DNA of 64,000 nt from Streptomyces sp. JB150 (GCF_011193355.1 NZ_CP049780.1:5375803-5439802); one strand, 5' to 3'; numbered from the stretch's first letter, positions 17,514 to 26,204 are shown. Notes: a model not told the origin generated them from the sequence alone. Numbers and translations are program-made.

Positions 17514-18245
17514 ATGAGCATCCGTGCCGTGGTCTGGGACGTGGACGACACCCTCTTCGACTACTCGACCGCGGACCGTGAGGGCATCCGGGCCCACCTG
17601 GCGGCCGAGGGCCTGCTGGACCGCTTCGACGGGCCCGGTGAGGCCCTCGCGTACTGGAAGGACGTCACGGAGCTGCACTGGGCCCGGTTCGCGGCGGGGG
17701 AGACCTCGTTCCAGGACCAGCGGCGCGACCGGGTGCGGACGTTCCTGGGGCAGTCCCTGACGGACGCCGAGGCCGACGCCTGGTTCGAGCGTTATCTCGC
17801 TCACTACGAGGCCGCCTGGGCCCTCTTCCCGGACGTCCTGCCGGTCCTCGACGCGCTCGCCGCGAGCCACCGCCACGCGGTGCTGTCCAACTCCAGCCTC
17901 ACCGTCCAGGACCGCAAGCTGCGCGCGCTCGGCGTCCACCACCGCTTCGAGACGATCCTGTGCGCCGCGGAGCTGGGTGTATCCAAACCCCAGGCCAGGG
18001 CGTTCCTCGCCGCCTGCGAGGCCCTGTCACTGCCTCCGCACCAGGTCGCGTACGTCGGCGACCACCCGGAGACCGACGGGCGGGGTGCCGCCGAGGCCGG
18101 GCTGCTGTCGGTCTGGATCGACCGCGCCGGCGGTTCCGCGACCGTGGTGGTTCCGCCCGGTCCGTACCGGATCGTGTCCCTCGCCGAACTCCCGGCGCTG
18201 CTCCGCGCGGATACCCGTTTTGGAGCCCCGTCCACCTTCGGGTAA
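17514..18245 (+). CDS. HAD-superfamily hydrolase
   Basis: A 243-residue cytoplasmic phosphatase-like protein. The four HAD motifs are present: VVWDVDDTLFDYS (nucleophile and acid Asp) at residues 5-18, VLSNSS (motif II) near 125, the Lys in ELGVSKPQ (motif III), and AYVGDHPETDGRGA (motif IV). A helical cap lies between motifs I and II, as in subfamily IA phosphatases such as phosphoglycolate phosphatase or YjjG-type enzymes. The substrate cannot be assigned. The gene is the last protein gene before the tRNA cluster. Confidence 0.9.
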   Translation: MSIRAVVWDVDDTLFDYSTADREGIRAHLAAEGLLDRFDGPGEALAYWKDVTELHWARFAAGETSFQDQRRDRVRTFLGQSLTDAEADAWFERYLAHYEAAWALFPDVLPVLDALAASHRHAVLSNSSLTVQDRKLRALGVHHRFETILCAAELGVSKPQARAFLAACEALSLPPHQVAYVGDHPETDGRGAAEAGLLSVWIDRAGGSATVVVPPGPYRIVSLAELPALLRADTRFGAPSTFG

Positions 18246-18337
18246 TGTTCTTCCTGCGCCGCCGGGGAGCGGGCCGAAAGGCCGGGAACCGGAGGAGCAA
18301 GCTAGAACAAAATCCCCGCACGGGGCTTGCGTTCCAG

Positions 18338-18409
18338 TGGCCTATGGTGTAATTGGCAGCACGACTGATTCTGGTTCAGTTAGTCTTGGTTCGAGTCCAG
18401 GTAGGCCAG
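18338..18409 (+). tRNA. tRNA-Gln (CTG)
   Basis: A 72-base cloverleaf. Acceptor arms tggccta and taggcca pair fully, the anticodon stem is actga/tcagt around loop ttctggt (anticodon CTG), and the T arm reads ggttcgagtcc. CCA is not encoded. Confidence 0.95.
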
Positions 18410-18450
18410 CTCGCGGAGCTTCATCCGCACCCGTGGATCTGATCCACAGA

Positions 18451-18523
18451 GCCCCCGTTGTGTAGCGGCCTAGCACGCTGCCCTCTCAAGGCAGTAGCGC
18501 CGGTTCGAATCCGGTCGGGGGTA
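18451..18523 (+). tRNA. tRNA-Glu (CTC), copy 1
   Basis: A 73-base cloverleaf with acceptor gcccccg/cgggggt (one G-U pair), anticodon stem ctgcc/ggcag around loop ctctcaa (anticodon CTC) and T arm ccggttcgaatccgg. The anticodon stem differs from copies 2 and 3 by one A-U for G-C type change. Confidence 0.95.
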
Positions 18524-18552
18524 CGGTGATCTCTTCCGAGATGATCGCTAGG

Positions 18553-18625
18553 GCCCCCGTTGTGTAGCGGCCTAGCACGCCGCCCTCTCAAGGCGGTAGC
18601 GCCGGTTCGAATCCGGTCGGGGGTA
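18553..18625 (+). tRNA. tRNA-Glu (CTC), copy 2
   Basis: A 73-base cloverleaf identical to copy 1 except for a cgccc/gggcg-type anticodon stem pair (cgcc/ggcg) around the same CTC loop. Confidence 0.95.
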
Positions 18626-18645
18626 CTGACTGGTCTAAACCACAT

Positions 18646-18717
18646 TGGTCTATGGTGTAATTGGCAGCACGACTGATTCTGGTTCAGTTAGTCTTGGTTC
18701 GAGTCCAGGTAGACCAG
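18646..18717 (+). tRNA. tRNA-Gln (CTG), copy 2
   Basis: A 72-base cloverleaf identical to the first tRNA-Gln except for a compensated acceptor pair: tggtcta/tagacca instead of tggccta/taggcca. The anticodon is CTG. Confidence 0.95.
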
Positions 18718-18745
18718 CTCGGACCTGCGGAAACGCAGAGTCCAC

Positions 18746-18818
18746 GCCCCCGTTGTGTAGCGGCCTAGCACGCCGCCCTCTCAAGGCGGTAGCGCCGGTT
18801 CGAATCCGGTCGGGGGTA
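18746..18818 (+). tRNA. tRNA-Glu (CTC), copy 3
   Basis: A 73-base cloverleaf identical to copy 2, with anticodon CTC. It is the last gene of the tRNA cluster and is followed by a hairpin at 18826. Confidence 0.95.
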
Positions 18819-18825
18819 CGAGTCC

Positions 18826-18854
18826 AAGGGGCCTCCGCTTCGGCGGGGGCCCTT
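18826..18854. terminator. Hairpin terminator after the tRNA cluster
   Basis: Arms aaggggcctccgc and gcgggggccctt close a ttcg tetraloop, with one wobble pair and one bulged G. It lies between the tRNAs and the convergent ndgR gene. Confidence 0.7.
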
Positions 18855-18974
18855 CGGCGTTCCCGGAGCCGTCCCTTTCCATCAACTGCGCGCACCGCGT
18901 CAGCACTTCGACCGTGCGGTGGGGACCGGCCGGCCGCGGCGTCGAGGCCGGCCGGTCCCCCTGGGGCGCGAGGG

Positions 18975-19691
18975 TCATCCCGAGCGGCGCAGGGCCTCCG
19001 ACAGGCGGGCCGCGGCGTCGATGACCGCCTGGGCGTGCATACGGCCCGGGTGGCGGGTCAGGCGCTCGATCGGGCCGGAGACGGACACCGCCGCCACCAC
19101 GCGGTTCGACGGGCCGCGTACGGGCGCGGAGACGGACGCGACGCCCGGCTCCCGCTCGCCGATCGACTGGGCCCAACCGCGGCGCCGTACGCCCGACAGT
19201 GCCGTCGCCGTGAAGCGGGCGCCCTGCAGGCCCCGGTGCAGCCGCTCCGGCTCCTCCCAGGCCATGAGGATCTGCGCCGAGGAGCCGGCCTTCATCGTCA
19301 GCGTCGAGCCCACCGGGACGGTGTCCCGCAGGCCGGACAGCCGCTCCGCCGCGGCGACGCAGATGCGCATGTCGCCCTGGCGGCGGTAGAGCTGCGCGCT
19401 CTCGCCCGTGACGTCCCGCAGGTGCGTGAGCACCGGGCCGGCCGTCGCGAGCAGGCGGTCCTCGCCGGCCGCCGCGGCCAGCTCCGCCAGGCGCGGGCCG
19501 AGGATGAACCGGCCCTGCATGTCACGCGCCACCATGCGGTGGTGTTCAAGGGCCACGGCCAGGCGGTGGGCCGTGGGTCGTGCCAGTCCGGTCGCCGCGA
19601 CCAGACCCGCGAGGGTGGCCGGACCGGACTCCAGAGCGCTCAGGACGAGGGCCGCCTTGTCCAGAACGCCGACGCCGCTACTGTTGTCCAT
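18975..19691 (-). CDS. ndgR: IclR-family regulator NdgR
   Basis: A 238-residue IclR-type transcription factor. The N-terminal winged helix-turn-helix reads VLDKAALVLSALESG, LAGLVAATGLARPTAHRL, LEHHRMV; the C-terminal effector domain includes GSTLTMKAGSSAQILMAW and VAAVSVSGPIERL. The ATG at 19691 (MDNSSGVGVLDKA) gives the usual NdgR length; no clear ribosome site precedes it. In Streptomyces NdgR is known to control leucine and other amino-acid genes and nitrogen-source dependent growth, and its gene lies divergently beside leuCD exactly as here. A 29-bp palindrome 9 bases upstream of the start is the likely operator. Confidence 0.93.
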   Translation of the reverse strand: MDNSSGVGVLDKAALVLSALESGPATLAGLVAATGLARPTAHRLAVALEHHRMVARDMQGRFILGPRLAELAAAAGEDRLLATAGPVLTHLRDVTGESAQLYRRQGDMRICVAAAERLSGLRDTVPVGSTLTMKAGSSAQILMAWEEPERLHRGLQGARFTATALSGVRRRGWAQSIGEREPGVASVSAPVRGPSNRVVAAVSVSGPIERLTRHPGRMHAQAVIDAAARLSEALRRSG

Positions 19692-19699
19692 GCAACGAT

Positions 19700-19728
19700 A
19701 CTTGCGTCTCACTCTGTGAAACGCAAGT
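19700..19728. promoter_or_regulatory. 29-bp palindrome between ndgR and leuC, probable NdgR operator
   Basis: Half-sites acttgcgtctcac (19700-19712) and gtgaaacgcaagt (19716-19728) match at 12 of 13 positions around a 3-base centre tct. IclR-type regulators bind such palindromes. The site would control ndgR itself and probably leuCD. Confidence 0.75.
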
Positions 19729-19889
19729 TCAATTTTCCGTGGAACACGCCACCCTGGATGTCACGAAGGCACAGCGGCCCGCACACATGACGGGCCTGGC
19801 GGCGGACGCCCGTATCCAGGGGCGCGGGCGCCGTCTCCTCACGGTCTCTAGTTGGGTCGGCGCACCTTTTGCCGGCCGGAGGGAAAGCG

Positions 19890-21320
19890 ATGGGTAGGAC
19901 ACTCGCGGAGAAGGTCTGGGACGACCATGTCGTCCGGCGCGCCGAGGGGGAGCCCGACCTCCTCTACATCGATCTGCACCTGCTGCACGAGGTGACCAGC
20001 CCGCAGGCCTTCGACGGCCTCCGCAAGAGCGGGCGCACGGTGCGCCGCCTCGACCTCACCATCGCCACCGAGGATCACAACACCCCGACCCTCGACATCG
20101 ACAAGCCCGTCGCCGACCCGGTCTCCCGCGCCCAGCTGGAGACCCTGCGCAAGAACGCCGCCGAGTTCGGCGTCCGGCTGCACCCGCTGGGCGACGTCGA
20201 GCAGGGCGTCGTGCACGTCGTCGGCCCCCAGCTGGGTCTGACCCAGCCCGGCATGACCGTCGTCTGCGGCGACTCCCACACCTCCACGCACGGTGCCTTC
20301 GGCGCGCTGGCGTTCGGCATCGGCACCTCGCAGGTCGAGCACGTGCTGGCCACCCAGACGCTGCCCATGGCCCGCCCGAAGACCATGGCGATCACGGTCG
20401 ACGGCGAGCTGCCCGAGGGCGTCACCGCCAAGGACCTGATCCTGGCGATCATCGCCAAGATCGGCACCGGCGGCGGCCAGGGCTACGTCCTGGAGTACCG
20501 CGGCTCCGCCATCGAGAAGCTCTCGATGGAGGCCCGGATGACCATCTGCAACATGTCGATCGAGGCCGGCGCCCGCGCGGGCATGATCGCCCCGGACGAG
20601 ACCACCTTCGCCTACCTCAAGGGCCGCCCGCACGCCCCCGAGGGCGCCGACTGGGACGCCGCCGTCGCGTACTGGAAGACGCTGCGGACCGACGACGACG
20701 CCGAGTTCGACGCCGAGGTCGTCATCGACGCCGCCTCGCTGTCTCCGTTCGTCACCTGGGGCACCAACCCGGGCCAGGGCGCGCCGCTTTCCGCCGCCGT
20801 CCCCGACCCCGCTTCGTACGAGGACGCTTCGGAGCGCCTGGCCGCCGAAAAGGCCCTGGAGTACATGGGATTGGAGGCCGGCCAGCCGCTGCGCTCGATC
20901 AAGGTGGACACCGTCTTCGTAGGTTCCTGCACCAACGGCCGCATCGAGGACCTGCGCGCCGCCGCGGACATCCTGCGCGGCCGCAAAATCGCCGACGGGG
21001 TACGGATGCTGGTCGTGCCGGGCTCCGCGCGGGTGGGTCTGCAGGCCGTCGCCGAGGGCCTGGACGTGGTCTTCAAGGAGGCCGGCGCCGAATGGCGGCA
21101 CGCGGGCTGCTCGATGTGCCTCGGCATGAACCCGGACCAGCTGGCCCCCGGCGAGCGCTCCGCGTCCACCTCCAACCGCAACTTCGAGGGCAGGCAGGGC
21201 AAGGGCGGCCGTACCCATCTGGTGTCGCCGCAGGTGGCGGCCGCGACCGCGGTCCTGGGGCACCTGGCCTCCCCGGCCGACCTGTCCGACGTCGAGACCC
21301 GTACGCCCGCTGGAGTCTGA
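19890..21320 (+). CDS. leuC: 3-isopropylmalate dehydratase large subunit
   Basis: A 476-residue aconitase-family protein that, with LeuD, isomerises 2- to 3-isopropylmalate in leucine synthesis. The ATG at 19890 has GGAGG seven bases upstream. Family signatures are [34 protein letters not shown], the first cluster cysteine in [14 protein letters not shown], and the paired cluster cysteines in [11 protein letters not shown], all needed for the [4Fe-4S] cluster. It is followed directly by leuD and is likely controlled by NdgR. Confidence 0.97.
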   Translation: MGRTLAEKVWDDHVVRRAEGEPDLLYIDLHLLHEVTSPQAFDGLRKSGRTVRRLDLTIATEDHNTPTLDIDKPVADPVSRAQLETLRKNAAEFGVRLHPLGDVEQGVVHVVGPQLGLTQPGMTVVCGDSHTSTHGAFGALAFGIGTSQVEHVLATQTLPMARPKTMAITVDGELPEGVTAKDLILAIIAKIGTGGGQGYVLEYRGSAIEKLSMEARMTICNMSIEAGARAGMIAPDETTFAYLKGRPHAPEGADWDAAVAYWKTLRTDDDAEFDAEVVIDAASLSPFVTWGTNPGQGAPLSAAVPDPASYEDASERLAAEKALEYMGLEAGQPLRSIKVDTVFVGSCTNGRIEDLRAAADILRGRKIADGVRMLVVPGSARVGLQAVAEGLDVVFKEAGAEWRHAGCSMCLGMNPDQLAPGERSASTSNRNFEGRQGKGGRTHLVSPQVAAATAVLGHLASPADLSDVETRTPAGV

Positions 21321-21326
21321 TCAGCC

Positions 21327-21920
21327 ATGGAAGCATTCACCACGCACACCGGCCGGGCCGTCCCGCTGCGCCGCAGCAATGTCGACACCGACCAGATCAT
21401 CCCCGCCCACTGGCTCAAGAAGGTCACGCGCGACGGGTTCGAGGACGGGCTGTTCGAGGCCTGGCGCAAGGACCCGGAGTTCGTGCTCAACCGGCCCGAG
21501 CGGCAGGGCGCCACGGTGCTGGTCGCCGGCCCCGACTTCGGCACCGGTTCCTCGCGTGAGCACGCGGTCTGGGCGCTGCAGAACTACGGCTTCAAGGCCG
21601 TCATCTCCTCGCGCTTCGCGGACATCTTCCGCGGCAACTCGCTGAAGAACGGCCTGCTCACGGTGGTCCTGGAACAGAAGATCGTGGACGCGCTCTGGGA
21701 GCTGACCGAGGCGGACCCCGAGGCGGAGGTCACCGTCGACCTGGTCGCCCGCGAGGTGCGCGCGCAGGGCATCACCGCCGCCTTCGAGCTGGACGAGAAC
21801 TCCCGCTGGCGGCTGCTGAACGGGCTGGACGACATCTCGATCACCCTGCGCAACGAGGAGGACATCGCCGCCTACGAGGCGAAGCGCCCCTCCTACAAGC
21901 CGCAGACGCTGAAGATCTGA
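21327..21920 (+). CDS. leuD: 3-isopropylmalate dehydratase small subunit
   Basis: A 197-residue swivel-domain subunit that completes the LeuCD active site. Conserved segments are [35 protein letters not shown] and [18 protein letters not shown]. It begins 6 bases after leuC and ends before a strong terminator, so leuCD form one transcript. Confidence 0.97.
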   Translation: MEAFTTHTGRAVPLRRSNVDTDQIIPAHWLKKVTRDGFEDGLFEAWRKDPEFVLNRPERQGATVLVAGPDFGTGSSREHAVWALQNYGFKAVISSRFADIFRGNSLKNGLLTVVLEQKIVDALWELTEADPEAEVTVDLVAREVRAQGITAAFELDENSRWRLLNGLDDISITLRNEEDIAAYEAKRPSYKPQTLKI

Positions 21921-21977
21921 TCCCGGAGGGCCGCACCGGCCCGCCGCAAGGTCGAGTTTCGGCCACCCCAACACCCC

Positions 21978-22014
21978 GGCTGTACCCCCGATCGGCCCGA
22001 TCGGGGGTACAGCC
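21978..22014 (+). terminator. Intrinsic terminator after leuCD
   Basis: Near-perfect 16-18-bp arms, ggctgtacccccgatcgg and ccgatcgggggtacagcc, followed by gttttc. Confidence 0.9.
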
Positions 22015-22197
22015 GTTTTCGCGTCCGCACGACCTCCGGCGCCGCCCGTCCTCTCTTCAACTTCCCACGTTAAAGCGGTGATTGGCGGGGTAGGCGAGCG
22101 AAGGCGGCGCGGTGGCGGCGACCGCCCGGAGGGCCGTTTGAGGCGGCAGTTGCACCCCGAGCAGGCGACAACTCGCCCCAGATGGCACAATCTGTGC

Positions 22198-22428
22198 ATG
22201 GAACACGACGGCCAACTCGAGCTCTATGCGGCAGTCGCGGACCGACTCAAGGAAGCGCACGCAAGGGTGCGCGCACTGCAAGTCCCGGAGGGCGTACGGG
22301 TGGCGCTGACCCGGAAGCTGCTGGTCATCACGGCCGCGGCCAAGCACGATCTCGCCGATGCGACAAGGCGTCTGGAGCGGTTCACGGCCGACCTCGACCA
22401 GGGGCGATTTCCCGAAGAGGACGGCTGA
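22198..22428 (+). CDS. Small conserved hypothetical protein, helical
   Basis: A 76-residue protein with no recognised domain. The sequence is mostly charged and helical (ELYAAVADRLKEAHARVRAL, VRVALTRKLLVITAAAKHDL), suggesting a small helical bundle or coiled coil. No ribosome site precedes the ATG, but CACAAT, a -10-like hexamer, lies 6 bases upstream, so the transcript may be leaderless. It lies between leuCD and hupS, as a similar small gene does in other Streptomyces. Function unknown. Confidence 0.7.
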   Translation: MEHDGQLELYAAVADRLKEAHARVRALQVPEGVRVALTRKLLVITAAAKHDLADATRRLERFTADLDQGRFPEEDG

Positions 22429-22485
22429 GCGCATCCGGGACCGTCGAGTCTGTTGCGGCACAAGGGTGATTAGCCCGTTTCGTGT

Positions 22486-22514
22486 TTGATTTGCGGTATA
22501 TATCTGCCTAACGT
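22486..22514 (+). promoter_or_regulatory. Probable hupS promoter
   Basis: TTGATT (22486-22491) and TAACGT (22509-22514) are separated by 17 bases, in an AT-rich stretch 52 bases before the hupS start. Confidence 0.55.
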
Positions 22515-22565
22515 GCGAAAAAGCTTGAACACTTTCGTTCTGGCGATGTCTCCGAAGGGGAAGAC

Positions 22566-23243
22566 GTGAACAAGGCGCAGCTCGTAGAAGCGATTGCCGA
22601 CAAGATGGGCGGCCGCCAGCAGGCCGCCGATGCCGTCGACCACGTACTGGACGCCATCGTCCGCGCGGTCGTCGCGGGTGAGCGGGTCTCGGTCACCGGC
22701 TTCGGTTCGTTCGAGAAGGTCGAGCGTCCGGCGCGTTACGCCCGCAACCCTCAGACGGGCGAGCGGGTTCGGGTCAAGAAGACCTCGGTTCCCCGTTTCC
22801 GTGCTGGTCAGGGCTTCAAGGACCTGGTCAGCGGCACGAAGAAGCTGCCGAAGGGTGACATCGCCGTCAAGAAGGCGCCCAAGGGCAGCCTGTCCGGCCC
22901 GCCCCCCACCATCGCCAAGTCGACCGGCAAGAAGGCCGCCGCCAAGAAGACGGCGGGCGCGGCCAAGACCACGGCGGCGAAGAAGACGACCGCCACCACC
23001 GCCAAGAAGACCGCGGCGGCGACGAAGAAGACCACCGCCACCGCCGCGAAGAAGACCACGGCGAAGAAGGCCCCGGCCAAGAAGACCACGGCGACCGCCA
23101 AGACCACCGCCGCGAAGACCACCACCGCCAAGAAGGCGACGGCCAAGAAGGCCCCGGCGAAGAAGGCGACGGCCAAGAAGGCCCCCGCCAAGAAGTCGAC
23201 GGCGCGCAGCACCGCCAAGAAGACCACCGCCCGCAAGAAGTAA
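22566..23243 (+). CDS. hupS: Nucleoid protein HupS: HU domain plus lysine-rich tail
   Basis: A 225-residue protein starting at GTG behind gaagggga. Residues 1-95 are an HU fold (NKAQLVEAIADKMGG, VTGFGSFEKVERPARYARNP, VPRFRAGQGFKDLV). From about residue 105 the tail is almost only Lys, Ala and Thr in repeats such as AAKKTT and KKAPAKKA, resembling histone H1. HU binds and bends DNA; HupS with this tail is the Streptomyces paralogue known to act in spore nucleoid compaction. The tail DNA is highly repetitive. Confidence 0.96.
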   Translation: MNKAQLVEAIADKMGGRQQAADAVDHVLDAIVRAVVAGERVSVTGFGSFEKVERPARYARNPQTGERVRVKKTSVPRFRAGQGFKDLVSGTKKLPKGDIAVKKAPKGSLSGPPPTIAKSTGKKAAAKKTAGAAKTTAAKKTTATTAKKTAAATKKTTATAAKKTTAKKAPAKKTTATAKTTAAKTTTAKKATAKKAPAKKATAKKAPAKKSTARSTAKKTTARKK

Positions 23244-23270
23244 GGGCAGCCACCAGGGGCACTCACGCGC

Positions 23271-23300
23271 CGGGCCGGACTCCTCAGGGAGTCCGGCCCG
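23271..23300 (+). terminator. Hairpin terminator after hupS
   Basis: Perfect 13-bp arms, cgggccggactcc (23271-23283) and ggagtccggcccg (23288-23300), with loop tcag. It also faces the end of the convergent small gene at 23328. Confidence 0.85.
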
Positions 23301-23327
23301 CGGCGTGTCCGGGGGTGAAACCGCTGG

Positions 23328-23531
23328 TCAGAAGGTCTGCAAGGTCACCAGCGTGATCGTCCGCGCGCCACCCTCGCCCGCGGTCTCGATCCGCACCCGC
23401 TGGCCGGGCCGCAGCAGCCGCAGCCCGCCGGCGTCGAACGCGGCGGCGTCGAAGGGGACGGGCGTGCCGTCGTCGAGCAGCACCTGGCCGCTGCGCGTCT
23501 CGGGGTCGTACGTGTATGCGGTCGCCTGCAT
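23328..23531 (-). CDS. Small conserved hypothetical protein
   Basis: A 67-residue protein rich in beta-prone residues: YTYDPETRSGQVLLDDGTPV and LLRPGQRVRIETAGEGGA. The pattern of a short beta-barrel with an aromatic strand and an R-x-G-x-V turn resembles cold-shock/OB folds, but no RNP motif is clear. Its start lies 9 bases after the cofC stop codon, so it probably shares the cofC transcript. Function unknown. Confidence 0.75.
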   Translation of the reverse strand: MQATAYTYDPETRSGQVLLDDGTPVPFDAAAFDAGGLRLLRPGQRVRIETAGEGGARTITLVTLQTF

Positions 23532-23540
23532 GACGGCAGC

Positions 23541-24179
23541 CTACTGCCCGGGGATCAGCAGGCGCGCGGCCATCGCCGCCGTCCGGGGACCCACGCCCAG
23601 GGCGAGGGCGGTGCGCAGATCGGCGCCGGTGTCCACGTCCTGCCGCACCGAATCCACTCCCGCGAGATCCAGCTCCACCGCCCCGGACGCCCGGTGACGG
23701 GCCCGGGAATCCTCCCCGAACGCCGGCCGCAATTCCCGTCCGGGACCGGCCGCCAGCAACGTCGTCCCGATTTCCGCGGCATCCGGGAGAAAAGCGCGCG
23801 GAAATTGCGCCGCCGCATTCAGGACCCGGGCCAATTCCGCCGGACGCAGCGCGGGAAGATCGGCGTTCAGGGCCGCCACCGCGCTGTCGGGGCGCGCCGC
23901 GCGCACGGCCGCCGCCGCGTGCGCCAGTGCGGCGTTCAGGCCGCCCCCCGGCTCGTCCCGGACGATCCGGGCGCCCAGCACGGCCAGCTCCCGCCCCGCC
24001 AGGGCGTCGTCCGTGACGACGGCCACATCGCGCACCACCGGGCAGGCCGCCGCCGCGGCCACCGTGTCCTGTGCGAACGCCAGGGCCAGACCCGGGCGCA
24101 GCCCGTCGGCCGCGGTGTCCGCGAGCCTGCTCTTCGCCCGCGCCAAGGGCTTCAGGGGGATCACCAAGGTCCACTGCAC
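23541..24179 (-). CDS. cofC: 2-phospho-L-lactate (or phosphoenolpyruvate) guanylyltransferase
   Basis: A 212-residue CofC/FbiD-type nucleotidyltransferase for coenzyme F420 synthesis. The start VQWTLVIPLKPLARAKSRL carries the KPL...AKSRL nucleotide-binding pattern; VAVVTDD, the GGGLNAAL loop and ALNADLPAL (metal-binding Asp) follow. It activates 2-phospholactate or PEP with GTP. The GTG at 24179 was chosen because it begins the conserved fold and has AAGGAAGGGG upstream; a much longer upstream frame overlaps plsC antisense. It is divergent from plsC. Confidence 0.88.
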   Translation of the reverse strand: MQWTLVIPLKPLARAKSRLADTAADGLRPGLALAFAQDTVAAAAACPVVRDVAVVTDDALAGRELAVLGARIVRDEPGGGLNAALAHAAAAVRAARPDSAVAALNADLPALRPAELARVLNAAAQFPRAFLPDAAEIGTTLLAAGPGRELRPAFGEDSRARHRASGAVELDLAGVDSVRQDVDTGADLRTALALGVGPRTAAMAARLLIPGQ

Positions 24180-24333
24180 GAGCGCTGCGCCCCTTCCTTG
24201 TCGCGGACATTGTCCCCCGGCGCATCTGGCGGCCCCGCCCTCGGGGCGTACGGTGTTCTCGACAGACCGACGGCCCGGGGCGACACTTGTGCGGCCCCCG
24301 GGCCTGGTGGCAGCCCTAGAGGAAGGTGTCCGC

Positions 24334-25104
24334 GTGCCCCGCCGCAGAATCGGCTTCTGGTACCGCTTCGCCGCGGTGATCTGCAAACCGCCGCTGGTGG
24401 TTCTGCTCAAGCGGGACTGGCGAGGAATGGAGAACATTCCGGCCGAGGGCGGATTTATCACCGTGGTGAACCACAATTCCCACGTCGACCCCTTCGCGTA
24501 CGCGCACTTCCAGTACAACACCGGACGCGTGCCGCGTTTCCTGGCGAAGAGCGGGCTTTTCAAGAAGGGATTCGTCGGCGCCGCGATGCGCGGCACCGGT
24601 CAGATCCCCGTCTACCGGGAGTCCACCGACGCGCTCAGCGCCTTCCGGGCCGCCATCGACGCCGTCGAGCGCGGCGAGTGCGTCGCCTTCTACCCCGAGG
24701 GCACCCTCACCCGCGACCCGGACGGCTGGCCCATGACCGGCAAGACCGGTGCCGCGCGGGTCGCCCTGCGCACCAAGTGCCCGGTCATCCCGGTCGCTCA
24801 GTGGGGCTGCAACGAACTGCTCCCGCCGTACGCCAAGAAGCCGAACCTGTTCCCGCGCAAGACCAGCCATGTGCTCGCCGGCCCGCCCGTGGACCTGTCC
24901 CGGTTCTACGACAAGGAGATGACCGCGGACGTCCTGAGGGAGGCGACCGAGGTCATCATGGCGGCGATCACCCGCCAGCTGGAGGAGATCCGCGGCGAGA
25001 AGGCGCCCGACACCCCGTACGACCCGAAGCGCGAGCGCATCGAGCAGCGTCGACGCACCCAGGCGCAGACGCGGGGCAAGCAGGCAGAAGGGCAGAGCAA
25101 GTGA
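24334..25104 (+). CDS. plsC: 1-acylglycerol-3-phosphate acyltransferase (PlsC family)
   Basis: A 256-residue membrane-associated acyltransferase that makes phosphatidic acid. The HX4D motif is in VVNHNSHVDPF near residue 48, and the second catalytic block is AFYPEGTLTRD near residue 128. The GTG at 24334 follows AGGAAGG by 7 bases. The Arg/Gln/Lys-rich C-terminus is unstructured. Its stop overlaps the gpsA start (GTGA), placing two glycerophospholipid steps in one operon. Confidence 0.93.
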   Translation: MPRRRIGFWYRFAAVICKPPLVVLLKRDWRGMENIPAEGGFITVVNHNSHVDPFAYAHFQYNTGRVPRFLAKSGLFKKGFVGAAMRGTGQIPVYRESTDALSAFRAAIDAVERGECVAFYPEGTLTRDPDGWPMTGKTGAARVALRTKCPVIPVAQWGCNELLPPYAKKPNLFPRKTSHVLAGPPVDLSRFYDKEMTADVLREATEVIMAAITRQLEEIRGEKAPDTPYDPKRERIEQRRRTQAQTRGKQAEGQSK

Positions 25105-26111
25105 GCAAGCCGGTCAAGGCGGCGGTCTTCAGCGCCGGTTCGTGGGGCACGGCCTTCGGCATGGTGCTCGCCGACGCGGGCTGCGAGGTCGTGCTGTGGG
25201 CGCGCCGCGAGGAGGTCGCCGAGGCGATCAACTCGACCCGGTCCAACCCCGACTACCTCCCCGGCGTCGAGCTGCCGGAGAACCTGCGGGCCACCACCGA
25301 CCCCGCCGAGGCCGCGGCCGGCGCCGGTTTCACGGTGCTGTCCGTGCCGTCCCAGACGCTGCGCTCCAACCTCTCCGAGTGGACGCCGCTGCTGGCCCCG
25401 GACACCGTGCTGGTCTCCCTGATGAAGGGCATCGAACTCGGCACCGCCATGCGGATGAGCGAGGTCATCGACGACGTCGCCAAGGTCGGCCAGGACCGGA
25501 TCGCCGTGGTCACCGGGCCCAACCTGGCCCGCGAGATCGCCGCCCGGATGCCGGCCGCCTCCGTGGTCGCCTGCACCGACGAGGCCGTCGCCCAGCGGCT
25601 CCAGGCCGCCTGCCACACGCCGTACTTCCGCCCGTACACCAACACCGACGTCGCGGGCTGCGAACTCGGCGGCGCGGTGAAGAACGTCATCGGGCTCGCC
25701 GTCGGCATCGCGGACGGCATGGGCCTCGGCGACAACGCCAAGGGCTCGCTCATCACCCGCGGTCTCGCCGAGACCACCCGGCTCGGGCTGGCCATGGGCG
25801 CCGACCCGCTGACCTTCTCCGGGCTCGCCGGACTCGGCGACCTGGTGGCGACCTGCTCCTCGCCGCTGTCCCGCAACCACACCTTCGGCACCAACCTCGG
25901 CAAGGGCATGACGCTGGACGAGACCATCGCGGTCACCAAGCAGACCGCCGAGGGCGTCAAGTCCTGCCAGTCCGTGCTGGATCTCGGCCGCCGGCACGGC
26001 GTCGACATGCCCATCACCGAGACGGTGGTCGGCATCGTGCACGAGGGCAAGCCGCCGGTGGTCGCCCTCAAGGAGCTGATGTCGCGCAGCGCGAAGCCCG
26101 AGCGACGCTGA
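25101..26111 (+). CDS. gpsA: Glycerol-3-phosphate dehydrogenase [NAD(P)+]
   Basis: A 336-residue enzyme that reduces dihydroxyacetone phosphate to glycerol-3-phosphate, the backbone used by PlsC-type enzymes. The NAD-binding turn is VFSAGSWGTAFG (GxGxxG-like, with Ser for the first Gly), and the catalytic Lys lies in GAVKNVIGLAVGIADG. GLGDLVATCSSPLSRN is also typical. The GTG start overlaps the plsC stop by four bases. Confidence 0.96.
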   Translation: MSKPVKAAVFSAGSWGTAFGMVLADAGCEVVLWARREEVAEAINSTRSNPDYLPGVELPENLRATTDPAEAAAGAGFTVLSVPSQTLRSNLSEWTPLLAPDTVLVSLMKGIELGTAMRMSEVIDDVAKVGQDRIAVVTGPNLAREIAARMPAASVVACTDEAVAQRLQAACHTPYFRPYTNTDVAGCELGGAVKNVIGLAVGIADGMGLGDNAKGSLITRGLAETTRLGLAMGADPLTFSGLAGLGDLVATCSSPLSRNHTFGTNLGKGMTLDETIAVTKQTAEGVKSCQSVLDLGRRHGVDMPITETVVGIVHEGKPPVVALKELMSRSAKPERR

Positions 26112-26165
26112 GCGAACGGCCGCGCTGCCCCCTCGACACCGCCGCGCCGCGTTGGCGGGTGCACG

Positions 26166-26195
26166 CTGACTCCGGGCTCTACCAACGGGTACTCT
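26166..26195 (+). promoter_or_regulatory. Probable promoter of ddl, leaderless-type
   Basis: CTGACT (26166-26171) and TACTCT (26190-26195) are 18 bases apart. The ATG of ddl follows 9 bases after the -10 and has no ribosome site, as expected for a leaderless or nearly leaderless transcript. Confidence 0.4.
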
Positions 26196-26204
26196 CATCG
26201 CGAT

